Shown in pieces: positions 10,641-21,443 of a stretch of 31,529 nt of DNA (positions within the stretch are counted from its first letter, which is position 1; every line of letters starts with the position of its first letter). The notes under the pieces are model-generated. The model was not told the origin of the DNA and did no database searches. It worked only from the letters and a program-made list of their open reading frames with translations. Location: positions 90,191 through 121,719 of the forward strand of contig NMRA01000351.1 of assembly GCA_002633005.1 (NCBI GenBank), written 5' to 3'. The stretch is from Phoronis australis. Taxonomy: Eukaryota > Phoronida > Phoronidae. The translations under genes were made by a program, and so were the position numbers.

Positions 10641-10990
10641 GTCAACAGATAGTTACAATAGTTGTAAAACACGAGCACCCACAAAATAAATTAAAGATTC
10701 GATAAATTGGCGAAATCACTGGCGAATTACATAAAACATCGGATACAGTCCCGATGTGTTCACAAGTAAATCATTGTTTTCTACAGTGTATTTCGTCATC
10801 ATGGATTGGCAGTTACATTGACTAGAAAATTCGACGTTTTTAACCTCAAACAGAGACCTTATAGCACTTTGATGTATAAATCAACTGAATGTGACAGTGC
10901 TCACTTGACAATGTATAAAAAGATCCAGGTGAATCCCAGAGGACCTACTTCTGACAGCACATTACTGTCCAAATTATTAATTTAAATTCC

Positions 10991-11075
10991 TGAATTTGTA
11001 ATACTCTTGAATTTGTAATACTCTTGAATTTGTAATACTCTTGAATTTGTAATACTCTTGAATTTGTAATATTCT
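10991..11075. repeat. 17-bp tandem array, five units
   Basis: Five head-to-tail copies of TGAATTTGTAATACTCT; the last has one change (ATTCT). The near identity indicates recent expansion. It lies in the presumed 3' UTR or just downstream of the PTF1A-like gene. Confidence 0.95.
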
Positions 11076-11412
11076 TGAATATGTCAGATGCGCCTGCAAC
11101 TTTTTCAAGTGCAGCCGACTTCGCAATTAATGGCAGCCGAATAACGATACAATGGCCATGATTCAATGCAAAGAGTGTACATTTTTCTTTTTGGTGTCAA
11201 ATCAGCTGTTTCATGTACATTCGTTCGGTGCGAAAGATTCATCATCTCATTCGAGCATTGTGTTAGCACTGTGTCGCGTAAAGCACACAAGCAACGAAAG
11301 AAAAAGGCAGTGTGGTAGTTGATGAACGTTTCTGACACCGCCCAGCAGTTTTGTTTTCTGAAATAGCACACAAAGCAGACGTTTTGCCCGTGTCCGGTTC
11401 AATTAAAGGGTG

Positions 11413-11696
11413 TTAACAATATCCCCACATTTGGTCGGTGGGAATCATTTCGGGCATCAAATTGTACTGCAGAAAGTCTGGCGTCTGTGTGTCATAGTGA
11501 TAAAACATTGCATCGTCCACTATGTGTGCACTCTCGGGAACCCATAATTTTGCTACAAGTTTCTTCTGTGACGTCAGTTTTACGTCAGAGTTTTCGTCTG
11601 TCCACGACAGAGAATGCCCGCAGATGTCACCCTGAAGAGAACCGTCATTTGAAGATTCTGAAAAAGTGGAAAACTGGATGAAAAACTCATCATCAT
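11413..11696 (-). CDS. PTF1A: PTF1A-like bHLH factor, exon 2 (C-terminal RBPJ-contact region)
   Basis: This is the last coding exon of the same gene. It has the two short tryptophan motifs that mark PTF1A C-termini: GHSLSWTDE (residues 177-185 of the joined protein) and AKLWVPE (199-205), corresponding to the vertebrate HSLSWTDE and AKVWTPE blocks. In vertebrates these bind RBPJ/RBPJL in the trimeric PTF1 complex (established for the family). The tail after them (206-244) is acidic and aromatic and not recognisable. The acceptor CACAAACAG|AT at 11698-11697 follows a pyrimidine-rich stretch and matches the phase 1 donor of exon 1, giving a 244-residue protein, shorter than the human protein of about 328. 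A second in-phase acceptor at 11758-11757 would add 20 residues. An in-frame TAA just above it sets the upstream limit. The stop is TAA at 11415-11413. The open frame continues upstream to an ATG at 11724, but the exon 1 splice makes that ATG internal or intronic. Confidence 0.88.
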
Positions 11697-12226
11697 CTGT
11701 TTGTGCCGGGTGGAACAAATGCATCGTTACCAGCCGATCACAGGGGAAGCGGTTGACTTGTTATTTAACCGTATTCTACAATGGACGCTGTTTATTTGGG
11801 CGGCACGGGTTTGTCAAGGAATATCTGAAAACACAAGACACAGAGCTTGACCAAACTGTGAATGAAGGAGACTGCTAATCGTTGAAATCTTTTGATTTCT
11901 GATTGTGGAATTGACCACTCGGCATGCATTGTTGTTCTTTAAACTCCGTTGAGAATTCATATGCATGGCGTCACATCTGGTAAACGAAGATCATTACCGT
12001 TTTTCAAAGGTCTCGTTCCATTTTTAATTGACGTTATGAAGACAAATTGAAGATATAATTGGAGGTTAAGGATAATTGACGTGTTCTCGTTTTGTTTGGA
12101 TTTACGAAATCAGTTGGTCGCTGTTTGATCACACACTGACCCAAGAAAATACACTAAGTTATATTTCGATGCTTAAATATCCCACGAAAGTTCAAACTGG
12201 TCAATAAATTTGCAAAACATAGCGAG

Positions 12227-12234
12227 TGTGGGAA
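12227..12234 (+). promoter_or_regulatory. RBPJ/Su(H)-like motif in the PTF1A intron
   Basis: TGTGGGAA matches the Su(H)/RBPJ consensus YGTGGGAA. PTF1A itself works with RBPJ at E-box plus TC-box pairs, and vertebrate PTF1A autoregulates. No E-box lies one to three helical turns away; the nearest CACCTG is about 95 bp off. A PTF1 composite site is therefore not shown, and a lone 8-mer can arise by chance. Confidence 0.25.
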
Positions 12235-12713
12235 GTGTTGGAACCTGAGGTCGCGTTTGGTGAGTTAAGCAACTAAAATTTGAAGTCGCATTTTGCGAGT
12301 ATGGCTATCCGCAGGGATGTCGCCACCTGTAGTCTGAGTGGTCGCAGTTTGGCAAGCTTGCGTTTGTCAAATCGGACACTGCATGGATTGATTCACAGTT
12401 GATGGCGAATTTGGTAGGCCCATGAAGCTGTCGGCCTGGTCGGCTGCATTGACTTATTTTCTTAAAAACTTTATCAAACATCTGCTAGGGAAAAGGTAAT
12501 TCGTTACACAATTCAACATCGGGTTGGTGCCATATATTTTCCTAAACAAAATAAATTAATCAAAGTTTGTGTTGAACTCGTTAGATGTTACTTCTATGGT
12601 GCAATTGAACCAGTGAGCTAGAAAAGGGTAATAATCGTTCGGTGTGTATCGTAAATAAACAAGGACACTTTGAGTATGCGTGAGACATCCTTCATGATTT
12701 TATCTCTGTGCTC

Positions 12714-12756
12714 CGTGTGTGTGCGTGCGTGCGTGCGTGAGGGTGTGTGTGTGTAT
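12714..12756. repeat. GT/GC-GT simple repeat
   Basis: A run of GTGTGTG, then four GTGC/GCGT units, then GTGTGTGTGT, inside the PTF1A intron. Ordinary microsatellite. Confidence 0.8.
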
Positions 12757-13221
12757 TCAAAAGCTTGCAAAACTCGGATATCATTTATTGGGAGAGAAAA
12801 TATAAATTTTGGAAGTACTCGTTTTGGAGGGAGGAGGAGGGGTCTGTCAGAAGCGCATGTTTTGCTGGATGGTCTCAGACAACTGTAACGTATCGCGTGA
12901 TATTTAAGTCAAAATTACGCTATTATAATTTAGCAGTTAAGGCGACTAGAAATTTACCAAATGTACACTTTGCAAACTGCTATTATAACAACATAACGTG
13001 AGAGTCAACTTACTCGAGACCACCTTGCATGAAATTATTAACTCAAATGTCCAATAGGATGAAGAACGCGTTGTATTCATTCATTACAGGTCGTGTAATT
13101 ATTTGAATGACATTGTTGAACATGAAATTGACTGGTCTTATATCTCACTAGGCAGTTACTGTAGCACCAATATTTCATGTATTGTTTGTAGAACTATAAC
13201 TTCGTCCTACTCATGACTTAC

Positions 13222-13672
13222 CGGTTTTGCATTTCAATATAACCTTTTCTTGTGTAGTTTTCCTTCCTCGTTTCTTAAATGCCAGCGTATCATCGTATTC
13301 GGCAAGAACGTCCGTGAGTTTCTGGATATACTGTATCGCATATTTTAACGTGTCCACTTTCGATAATTTTTTCTTCTCTGCCGGAGATATTGGAATTCTA
13401 CATTTCAGTCCGTCAAACGCGGTATTAATGGAACGCATCCTTTTGCGTTCTCTTTGGTTGGCAGCTTGGCGCTGTTGAAGACGTTTAACAGGGCACGATC
13501 GTTTTGTTCCAATTTCGTCAAAATCATCCTGGTTTTCGAAGTCCGAATCCGTGTAACTTGGGCAGAAGTTTTCAGAATCGTATCCAACCGCTTCCTGGGC
13601 CCACTGCGAGAGGAACTCGAGCTCCTGGTTATAAGAGTCCCAAATTTGACTTTGCTGTTCAATGGTTTGCAT
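13222..13672 (-). CDS. PTF1A: PTF1A-like bHLH transcription factor, exon 1
   Basis: This exon encodes residues 1-150 of a class II bHLH factor of the PTF1A/p48/Fer1 group. In the nucleus these pair with an E-protein and an RBPJ-type protein to drive pancreatic and neuronal programmes (family knowledge). The N-terminus (1-60) is short and acidic, with few glycine or proline runs. The basic region (about 63-78) contains [12 protein letters not shown] with the E-box-reading glutamate. Helix 1 is SINTAFDGL (81-89). The loop is [10 protein letters not shown] (93-102). Helix 2 is [17 protein letters not shown] (103-119). The SINxAF and LSKVDTL signatures point to PTF1A rather than FERD3L, HAND or TWIST. 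A basic tail ends in EKVIL (142-146), as in PTF1A. The apparent stop at 13211 lies in the intron: ACCG|GTAAGT puts the donor at 13221, phase 1. The start is the first ATG of the open frame, about 200 nt below a TATA box. The loop seems one residue longer than in vertebrate PTF1A. Confidence 0.93.
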
Positions 13673-13901
13673 TTTCGAAGCGCGCTCTTAGTAAAATTAG
13701 GCAGTGGGTTGATTGTGAGATTTTGCGAATAGTTTTAACTCGCCTATTGAAGTTTTCTTGCGATATTTGTTGACTACTTTCAGGTGTATTGAAACGGAAA
13801 GAATTATTTGTCAACACTTGAAGCTCGGAAATACCTCTGTACTTGAGGATGAGTGCGCACGCGACAGCCGAGGATAAATTAAAACCCAGCACGCGTAAAA
13901 G

Positions 13902-13910
13902 TTATATATA
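13902..13910 (-). promoter_or_regulatory. TATA box of the PTF1A-like gene
   Basis: TATATATAA on the minus strand, about 230 nt upstream of the start codon. It predicts a transcription start near 13875 and a 5' UTR of about 200 nt without an obvious splice acceptor. It is the only strong TATA-like run in the 300 nt above the ATG. Confidence 0.6.
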
Positions 13911-13962
13911 ATCGGCTAAGTAAACATCTACGCGTGGAAGGCTCGCGACAGGTCTGCTGATC

Positions 13963-13972
13963 AGCCAATCGG
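13963..13972 (+). promoter_or_regulatory. NF-Y (CCAAT) box upstream of the PTF1A-like gene
   Basis: AGCCAATCGG is a near-perfect NF-Y site, present as an inverted CCAAT relative to the gene. It sits about 55 bp upstream of the TATA box, close to the classic -80 to -100 position, which supports a core promoter here. Confidence 0.55.
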
Positions 13973-13989
13973 AGAGCAGTATTCTTGTA

Positions 13990-15925
13990 ACAAGGTGTGA
14001 GTACATAAGTCGTGTTGATTTAGACATGATGCATAAACATACCATCCACGTTTTATTGAGTTATTGCAGTCATTCTCTGGGCAGAGTGTAGTACTGTGCA
14101 CAGCAAGGTATCTGGGCATAAATTTGCATAGCTTTGGAAATTCTTGTCATTAGCCCTTTTGTTAATTTGTAAGTTTAATTTTGATATTATATAATCATCA
14201 ATTTGTTGTAGGTAATATTTTTTTAAAAAGTGACAGAAAATACCTAGTTAACGTACAAGATTCTCATTAAAGAAGCAGGAAATAGCCATAAAAGAAATTT
14301 TCAAGAGAACAAAAATAGTTTATAGTCGTTTTACTTTCTAGTGTTTGTTCGTCCTAATCCGATGTATGCAAATTAATCTTGCTACTCAAAAAGTAACTTG
14401 AGTTAAAACTGCGAGTAAACAGACTAGTATGAAGTTTGTTTGAAAACTGTAAATGGTGTATAGCCTTAGCCACTCGATGTGCAAATTAAGGAGTTGGTTA
14501 TTGATCTTTCCTCGTCTTGGCGATTATTGTGCTGCACTTGTGAACATACAACGTATCGTATTTTAATATTATTCTCCACAGGACCATTATAGTAAAAATA
14601 TCTCACTATTGAAGGAATACATTTTCTCGAATGTTTTTACATATAAGAACGAAATTAAAATGCAGTGGTAAAAATGATGCAGGATTTGTGCCAGTGCGTG
14701 TGCGTGTGTATACACAAAGGTCTACACACAATATAGAAAAAATTAATCAAATACTGGACCTAATGGTTTGAGTTAGCTACGTTGCGTCCTCATCCCGAGG
14801 ACTTCCACACATAATCTTGAATTATAAGCACTCTTGCTAATTTAGTTTTCGAAAGGCATTTTCTTTAGAATGAATATGCTTTTTGCTAAAATAGGAATTA
14901 CTGGCAAAACCTTCAAGCCGAAAACTGATCGAAGAATCGATCCAAACGGCGCAGGTGCAGGGCCGTTTAATTACAGTGGATTTAACTCACGTTTACGCGC
15001 GTCTTTGTCTTCTTTTTGAGTCCAATTAAGCAAATATTATGACTGAAATATCGACTCTTCATGTACAGCAAAATGCTATTGTCGTCTGTACAACTACAAG
15101 TAAACAAGGTATATTATTCTTTACAGTCATTGTTTACCATCTACTCCTTAGAGTTGTTGTGACGGAAGATCGCCTTCAGTGTGTCTATGCTTTATACATA
15201 AAAGAGAGATTTTGCGGACAATAAGTGATGAAAATTGATATAAAGGACATTCTAAACGCCTCTCACCCGCGCGTGTTTGATGTAGAATTTGTGTAAACTG
15301 ATATTTTATTGAGTAAAATTGTATAAAGGAACCGCCTCCTCTGGCATTGTATATAGGGTTGACTTTGTAGGGCCCAGAATGTTAATTCGTGTAAATCGCG
15401 TGGCCGACATAAATACCCAGAAATAGATAGTCTAAGGTAAATACGACTTAAGCATACCTTCTAGTTACTGTCAGGAGATCAGAAATCCAATGGCAAATGT
15501 ACATGTTAACAGAGTATCGACTGATGAAAGCATTGTGAGAGGCCAAAGTTGGCCCTTATTCACGTCCCACAAGGCCCTGTTTATGTCGAACCGAGATCGC
15601 TAACTTCCGTGAATCCTACTGTTGATGCAATCGATGAATTCCACTCCGCGGTGTGTGATGTCACGCACAACTATCAAGGCTAACTCGCTCAGTCAAAGAA
15701 GCAAAATAAAGGATTCCATCCCAAAAATGAGCGAAATCTGCTGTGTTTTGAATAATATAAAACATTTCCTGCCGTTTGAAGCTATGAAAACTGTATAATA
15801 GACTTGCCTTGCCTCATTTTAATAACGGCACATTGCGTTGAAGGTATGAACGTAACATGACATTTATATCACAAAAAATAGCTTTTAGAATAAGTGCATC
15901 TAATTATTCGAGTGTTCAGAAAGAA
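13990..15925. other. Upstream intergenic region of the PTF1A-like gene
   Basis: About 1.9 kb with no supported gene or repeat. Enhancers could be here, but no E-box plus TC-box pair with PTF1 spacing was found by eye; a CAGGTG at about 14956 stands alone. Confidence 0.45.
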
Positions 15926-16066
15926 TTTCTTTATTTTTTAATTTACAAAAATATTCAAAATAAAGGAAATGCATGTTGCTGCACTCATCACCGTGATTGT
16001 TCTAAAACTATGCTCACACTCTACCTTGATATAAAAATATTTGAACACATCTAGTTCATCTAGGCC

Positions 16067-16250
16067 CTACATCTCTACTTGCACACTTTGGTGGCGCAGC
16101 GATAAATATTGTTGTGCATTATCGCTTTGGACACAACGACTCGTTTTGGCATCATTTTTAACATCGCAAACACCATTGTATAGTTTGAACAACGCCTCGT
16201 TTTCAAGCATAATGGCGAATCTGTGCAAGTACCGAAACGTCTCACAAAAA
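16067..16250 (-). CDS. Candidate last exon, frame uncertain
   Basis: On the minus strand a frame ending at TAG 16069-16067 reads as a mixed, protein-like chain (FRYLHRFAIMLENEALFKLY in the middle). AATAAA follows at 15935-15930, about 130 nt later. A second minus frame and one plus frame are open over the same bases, so low stop density may explain it. A further 46-codon minus-strand frame starting MHKVYGDPVKDQV lies upstream at about 16505-16368 and contains a possible donor CCAA|GTGAGC. Not recognised. Confidence 0.2.
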
Positions 16251-16719
16251 TCTCAACTCCTCCATTAATTTCTGCTGTTACTTATTTTAAAAATATTCCT
16301 CTCATGAAATTTATCACCTTGAGTACATCATTCCCTACTGCTTCATATGCACGACAAACCTCCCAGTCAATTTATTTTAGTGCGTATTGCCAAACAAGTT
16401 AAACGTTGACATATTTCTTTTTCTGTAATACATGGATGTTGTTTTGGTGGCTTCATCTTCAGCACGCTCACTTGGTCCTTCACGGGGTCTCCGTAAACTT
16501 TATGCATCACTACTACTACTTCCACAAAACATTTACTCAAACCATATTGTTTTCAAAGATCGCGCTGCGTCAAATTCTTAAACGTCCGCCTCAGACGAAT
16601 ATTGCAACGGAGCTGAACAGGATGCATGGCGTGAAAGCTCAGTTCCCGCGTAGCTCACGTAAAGGCGTTATAACCCCTAGTTCATTTAGATGTCGTGTTG
16701 CTATGCTTTGACACGTGCT

Positions 16720-18419
16720 ATGTGCGCAAATGTGCCGAACAGAGCTCATATCTCGCCAAGTGACGAGTCAGCAGTGTTGATGAACTTAAAGGGCGGGACA
16801 CTCAGTGTTGTAACAGTCGCAGGTGGACTCGCGCCCAGAGCTCGCAGCCGTTGAATGGTGTACAGTAAAAAAAACTGTCTACTAGCCACTCATAAACGAT
16901 GTGCTTGGATGCTGTTACAGCAGCACTCAACGATAGCTGTGGTTAGGTGGTACTCGCTATAACGCCCTCTATAACAACCTACCGTGACTTCGCAGTAAAG
17001 GCTGTGATTCCTGTTACAACGTTATGTGGACAGGCCCATACACCAACGCTCGTCAGCTGATGTCAGCCAAACGAACGGAAACTGCGAGAGATTGGCAGTG
17101 CTGGTCACATTATTGGCCATGTCTCCAATGTCTCCGCATCGGAGCCTTCCGCCTGGCTTTTCATTTTGAACAATGAGAAATGTCCTGGATCAGTGTGCTA
17201 CTCGATGCCGGAGGTAGATGTAGGTACATAGGTTGATCGGTGGCACATCTGGAGCACCGGTAGGCCTGCCGTTTGCCGGATGCCGTGGCCTTTTGGTGAC
17301 CAGGGCTCCGTTTAATGAAAGTTTAAATTTTAAGTATGATCGCTGGCATGGCGTCAACAGCATTGCTCCACAAGTTGAGTGCAACGTGACAATTGATGCA
17401 ACGGCTGCATTGTTATTTCGGTCTAAGCCAAGGTTAATTGAAAAATTGTCTCATGAAACGGAGCCCACGGAATTATTCACGCGATTTGTTTTGCAACAAA
17501 ATTCTGTAGAAGTGCTTTAATGTTTTACAAAAGGAGTAGGCTGAACTTTTCATTTTAATCCCCAATACTAATGGGTCCATTTAGGCGTGGGCTATCATCT
17601 TGCTTACTCTCCTACCGTAGGTATCCCGATTTGCACCTGAGCTGTACTTACGGCCCGTCAAAAATAAGCGAGAACCCACGGGAGCTAGACATGGCTTTGA
17701 TCTTCTCTATAACGCCCGAGTTTATGCGGTTATCATGTTTGCTTGTAGAAACTTTCATCTGCCACTGATGTCATGAATAGAGTGAATGATAAAGACAGGT
17801 GAGACGAGCACACGCTGATGGATGATAATTAGGTAGACTACTATCTAATCCAGCGGATATCCCATCAACTAGTGATAATAACAACGTACATTAATTTCGA
17901 AACATAGCGGAAAAACAAGAGGTTGTCGTCTTGTCGATCAAACAATGCGGAACTGATTTCTTGATGTCATACGGTGGCCGACACTTGTTCTCAGTATGGA
18001 ATGACGGATGAAACATCGAGCTGGTTTATTTTTCAATCAAACGAAATTTTCTACCTTTTAATCGTTATTCATGATATATCTGGACGATATCTTGGTGAGG
18101 AAATTCTGTTCTGTTGGCATTCACAGAACGCACTGTCACAGACTCCTACGTGAACTCTGCCGGGTGGTTCACGCCAAACTGTCCTGGTCAGCAGAAGACG
18201 GTCAAGGCGCAAGATTACGTATAAACATGGACGAGAATATAGGAGATGGAACAAGATCGATGAAAGACGAGAGTGAACGCTGAATTAGTATTTAGTAATT
18301 ATTTATTATAGTGACAAGTACAATTAAATCAAACAGTTATAGGTATAACATTCCTAAGAAAGATAAGTACCCAGCCCAGTTGGGCTTATTAGTCACTTTA
18401 ACCACACAACTCAGATGTA
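16720..18419. other. Stretch without a supported gene
   Basis: The plus-strand frame 17233-17520 is coding-like in composition (KYDRWHGVNSIAPQVE), but no splice signal or family supports it. The 3' tail of the LINE probably occupies about 18290-18419. Confidence 0.4.
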
Positions 18420-19284
18420 GACCTACCATAAATGTGTCGGTTTCTAAGTTCAAAAGCAGACTTGATATATTTGGCAAATTGCCTAGGGAAATACTGAAAT
18501 AGCAGTTTTAAAGTATCTAATCTACTGAAATCTACAAAGTTCGGGATTTGAAGTGAAACATTATTAAACAGAATAGACCTCCGTGAGTTATATTAAACAA
18601 TCAAACACAAAATGTAGCTCATCCTCCACAGAAACCAGATTTAAACACAAGCAAAGTCTTTCACTTACAGGAGTGTTTACATATGGACCAGTTTCCAAGT
18701 GCTATGGGAGATTTCCTGCTCTAAGCTGAGCCGGTGAGAAGAGACCGCTCGGAACGACATAAATTAATCTTTACGTACGGCTCAGTTAAAGACTCGTGCT
18801 TAAATAAAATGTAGGTTCTTAACTTGGGTTTTGTTACAACAGACTCAGCCCAAACATGTTTGGAGTATTCAAATAGTTTGTTTCTAGCATCTACTATGTT
18901 ACAAGTAGTCAAATTTTGAAAACAGGATTGCGCGCCAGTTATGTTAAACAATTTTTTGATTCCGTCTATCCAACCCTTTCTAGTAACAGAGTAGTCCCAT
19001 AGAAATACCTTCTTCATTAACCTATCACCACCTGTGGTTACTAGTTTGTTCCAAAGACGCAGCATATTCAATTTAAATCTATTTCCGGTGGAGTCCCACC
19101 CGATAACGCCAATAACAGCATGAGTGGCTGTAAATCGGTTGACCCCTAAATAAAAACGCATAGCTCTGTTTTGAATACTTTCATCATTAGCAAAATTTTT
19201 GAAACCCCAAACAGATGATCCGTAATCCAAAATTGGTGCCCCACACGAATTGTTTGTCGAACAAAATTTGCTTGGAACTGGAGT
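18420..19284 (-). pseudogene. Decayed LINE (non-LTR retrotransposon) 3' end of ORF2
   Basis: The minus strand encodes the region after the reverse transcriptase domain of a non-LTR element. It opens with PILDYGSSVWG, then IQNRAMRFYLG, then a tryptophan-rich stretch (MLRLWNKLV), and continues to LTGSA* at 18721. The match resumes in other frames: LETGPYVNTPVSERLC, then a C-x-C ... VEDELHFVFDC zinc-knuckle block near 18600, then FAKYIKSAFELRNRHIYG near 18450. At least two frameshifts and a stop break it. The reverse transcriptase and endonuclease parts are absent. The left side ends at the poly-G/N gap, consistent with 5' truncation. Dead copy. Confidence 0.85.
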
Positions 19285-19391
19285 GGGGGGGGGGGGGGGG
19301 GGGNNNNNNNNNNNNNNNNNNNNNNNNNNNNNNNNNNNNNNNNNNNNNNNNNNNNNNNNNNNNNNNNNNNNNNNNNNNNNGGGGGGGGGGG
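19285..19391. other. Assembly gap inside a poly-G run
   Basis: 19 G (19285-19303), 77 N (19304-19380), 11 G (19381-19391). The gap was probably caused by the homopolymer. The true length is unknown. It borders the truncated end of the LINE. Confidence 0.98.
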
Positions 19392-19447
19392 TGGAGAGAT
19401 AGCCGGAATAATACCCATTTATGCGGCTTTGGGAAGAAGATCGGACC

Positions 19448-19463
19448 TCAGACCATGGTCTGA
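19448..19463. repeat. 16-bp perfect palindrome
   Basis: TCAGACCATGGTCTGA, with no spacer, 57 bp right of the poly-G gap. Confidence 0.8.
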
Positions 19464-21282
19464 TATCAGGCGGTGACCTGATTATAATCGAATTTCTAGA
19501 GTTAGACGTCAGATGTCTCTGCTAACTCCACACCCCGGCGTCCTTCGCACCCTTCCTCCCTTTATGAAGTATCCACAAAAGCGCAAAAATCAATGAAAAC
19601 CATGGAAACTTATCGTCATCGACTTAAACTCTCACACGCCGAATGCAATGAAGTTAAAGAGTGATCTTTCAACCCCCTGTAGTTTCGTTCTGTCGCAATT
19701 TTTATATGATCTTTAATGATTATGAATCCGAAAATTCGAAGTAAACACAGACTGCATGGCGTCAATTCATGTACAACTGAAAAGATCACAGCTAATCGCG
19801 CAAAGCCTACATTATTAGGCTCGAATTCCGATTTCAAAGGTACTGTGTCATTGTCGGTGAATTGAACAGACGTTTTTAGCACTCGAGAAACCGAAAACGA
19901 AACACCAAACATGTAAAAGTAATCTCCGAGTTCATTCTCACAAAAACTTTTCAAGTGCGTTTAGGGAGCGATTCAAATGGATGTTATTCATGTTATACTT
20001 TTGTTGCACTTTCATTTCATAACGACTCGCCACGAGGGACTAGAGTTCACAATATTTTGCCGGTAAGCCGATTCACGGCCTGATAGAGATTTTGCTCCAT
20101 TTATCGCCATCTGGGTGTGAAAATCACCTTCAGTGCTATTTACAAATATGAATGAACTGGCCTCTTGAAGAATTAATGCACTTAGATAAGTGAATAGAAG
20201 TCCACAACTGGAACAATTGAGCCGGCCTTTAGCATATTAGCAATCAAATAGCCAGTAGCATTCTTGAAGTTTCAGGTTAAATTGGCGCGAAAGACTATTA
20301 TTTGGCAAGAATTGTGGTAATCGATTGCGTCTGGTGTAGATCGATAGAAGGTTAATCCGCGTGGGCCACCTGGAAACGAACAGCTGCGATTGGAGGAGAA
20401 AATTGTCACGTGTGTCTGGCAAAATTACACCAAGTCATTCGGTAGGTTACGTGTTTCGATATTTGTTGAAAAACAAGGCAATAGAAGTTTGTCTGGTGTT
20501 GTAACGTAGATGGAGCTTCTGTGAGTTTGCCGTGTCAACAAAAGGGACAAATTGAACTGCCTTGCAAACATGAGTCGGTAAAAGTAAACCGTGTACAGTA
20601 TCCCGCGTAAGAACAATGTAAACAATCCCAAAGCTACTTATTTCTTTACAACAGAAAAATTGCGTACTAGTAAACCATTTTAGCTATGGTTATCGCGATT
20701 GAAGAATATCAGTCGTCTGTGATATACCCCTCAATAAGACAATTATGTGCGTCGTTTGACTTAGCGGTTTTAGTTGCGATAGCATTGTTGTAGCTCTCGG
20801 TATGATTGCTAAGCGTATATACCCTCAAAGGTTTGATGTTGAAAACAAAGGAATCATTAATGCGACGAAGCAGAACCGCGCGTTTCTGGTCAGCACTGGT
20901 CACTGTGGTCGGGCGCTCTATACTCTAAACTTACACGGATGTATTAAACAAATGTCTGATAAGAACGGGACCAGTTTATATCAACATAACGAGTCCGGTA
21001 AAACTGAGCAAAACGATTCATTTTAATTACTGACGTCTTAATTATTGACATTATTTGTCATCGATCCGGCAATAACGAGGTGCCTAATTGAAGTTTTTCT
21101 CTATCGACTGAGCGTATAATGCAGCCGTGCAAAACGATTCAACAGCCATCGGTTAGTAATACTACCAATTCTAAAATTTCTCATTTGTAAACAACTCGTG
21201 CATAGTTCACAAAACCAGAGAGCCACAATCTCTTCAAAGCAGTTCATAATGTGGTTGGTCCGCTCTGAACACATGCTAGATC
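19464..21282. other. Stretch without a supported gene
   Basis: A 112-codon minus-strand frame (19954-19616) has no recognisable domain, stop-free by chance as far as I can tell. No repeats noted. Confidence 0.4.
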
Positions 21283-21443
21283 CAGTAGCGGATCCAGGAT
21301 TTTGAGTTTGGGGGGGGGGCAGGGCAGAGTATGAGCCAGGATTTTGGCCTTCAGACATTCGTTGCACCCCCGAACTGCCAAATGGAATCTGGGAGAATTT
21401 CAGGGGGGCTTCCCTCCTTAGCCCCCCTCTAAATCCGCCACTG
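21283..21443 (-). mobile_element. hAT-like MITE, 161 bp, inverse copy
   Basis: Same family as 9548-9708, in opposite orientation. It starts CAGTAGCGGATCCAGGATTT and ends CTAAATCCGCCACTG. The flanks AGATC and AGATT agree at four of five bases, an eroded duplication. Confidence 0.85.

Larger units (their letters stand above)
11697..13221 (-). other. Intron of the PTF1A-like gene
   Basis: Phase 1 intron of about 1.5 kb with a strong GTAAGT donor at 13221-13216 and an AG acceptor at 11698-11697 (alternative 11758-11757). Its position, after the bHLH and before the tryptophan motifs, matches the single intron of vertebrate PTF1A. It holds a GT-rich simple repeat (about 12714-12756), a purine-rich GGA stretch (about 12830-12842) and one RBPJ-like motif. 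I see no other coding exon in it. Confidence 0.8.

Noticed and set aside
13211-13221. TGA at 13211 as the true stop of the bHLH protein.
   Set aside because: It lies just past a consensus GTAAGT donor, and the missing PTF1A C-terminus is found in phase at 11696-11413.
13227-13773. Plus-strand open frames opposite PTF1A exon 1 as genes.
   Set aside because: They are antisense shadows of the bHLH coding frame.
18071-18283. MIYLDDILV at the start of a plus-strand frame resembles the YxDD box of LTR-retrotransposon reverse transcriptase.
   Set aside because: Nothing before or after it matches a reverse transcriptase, so the short string is probably chance.
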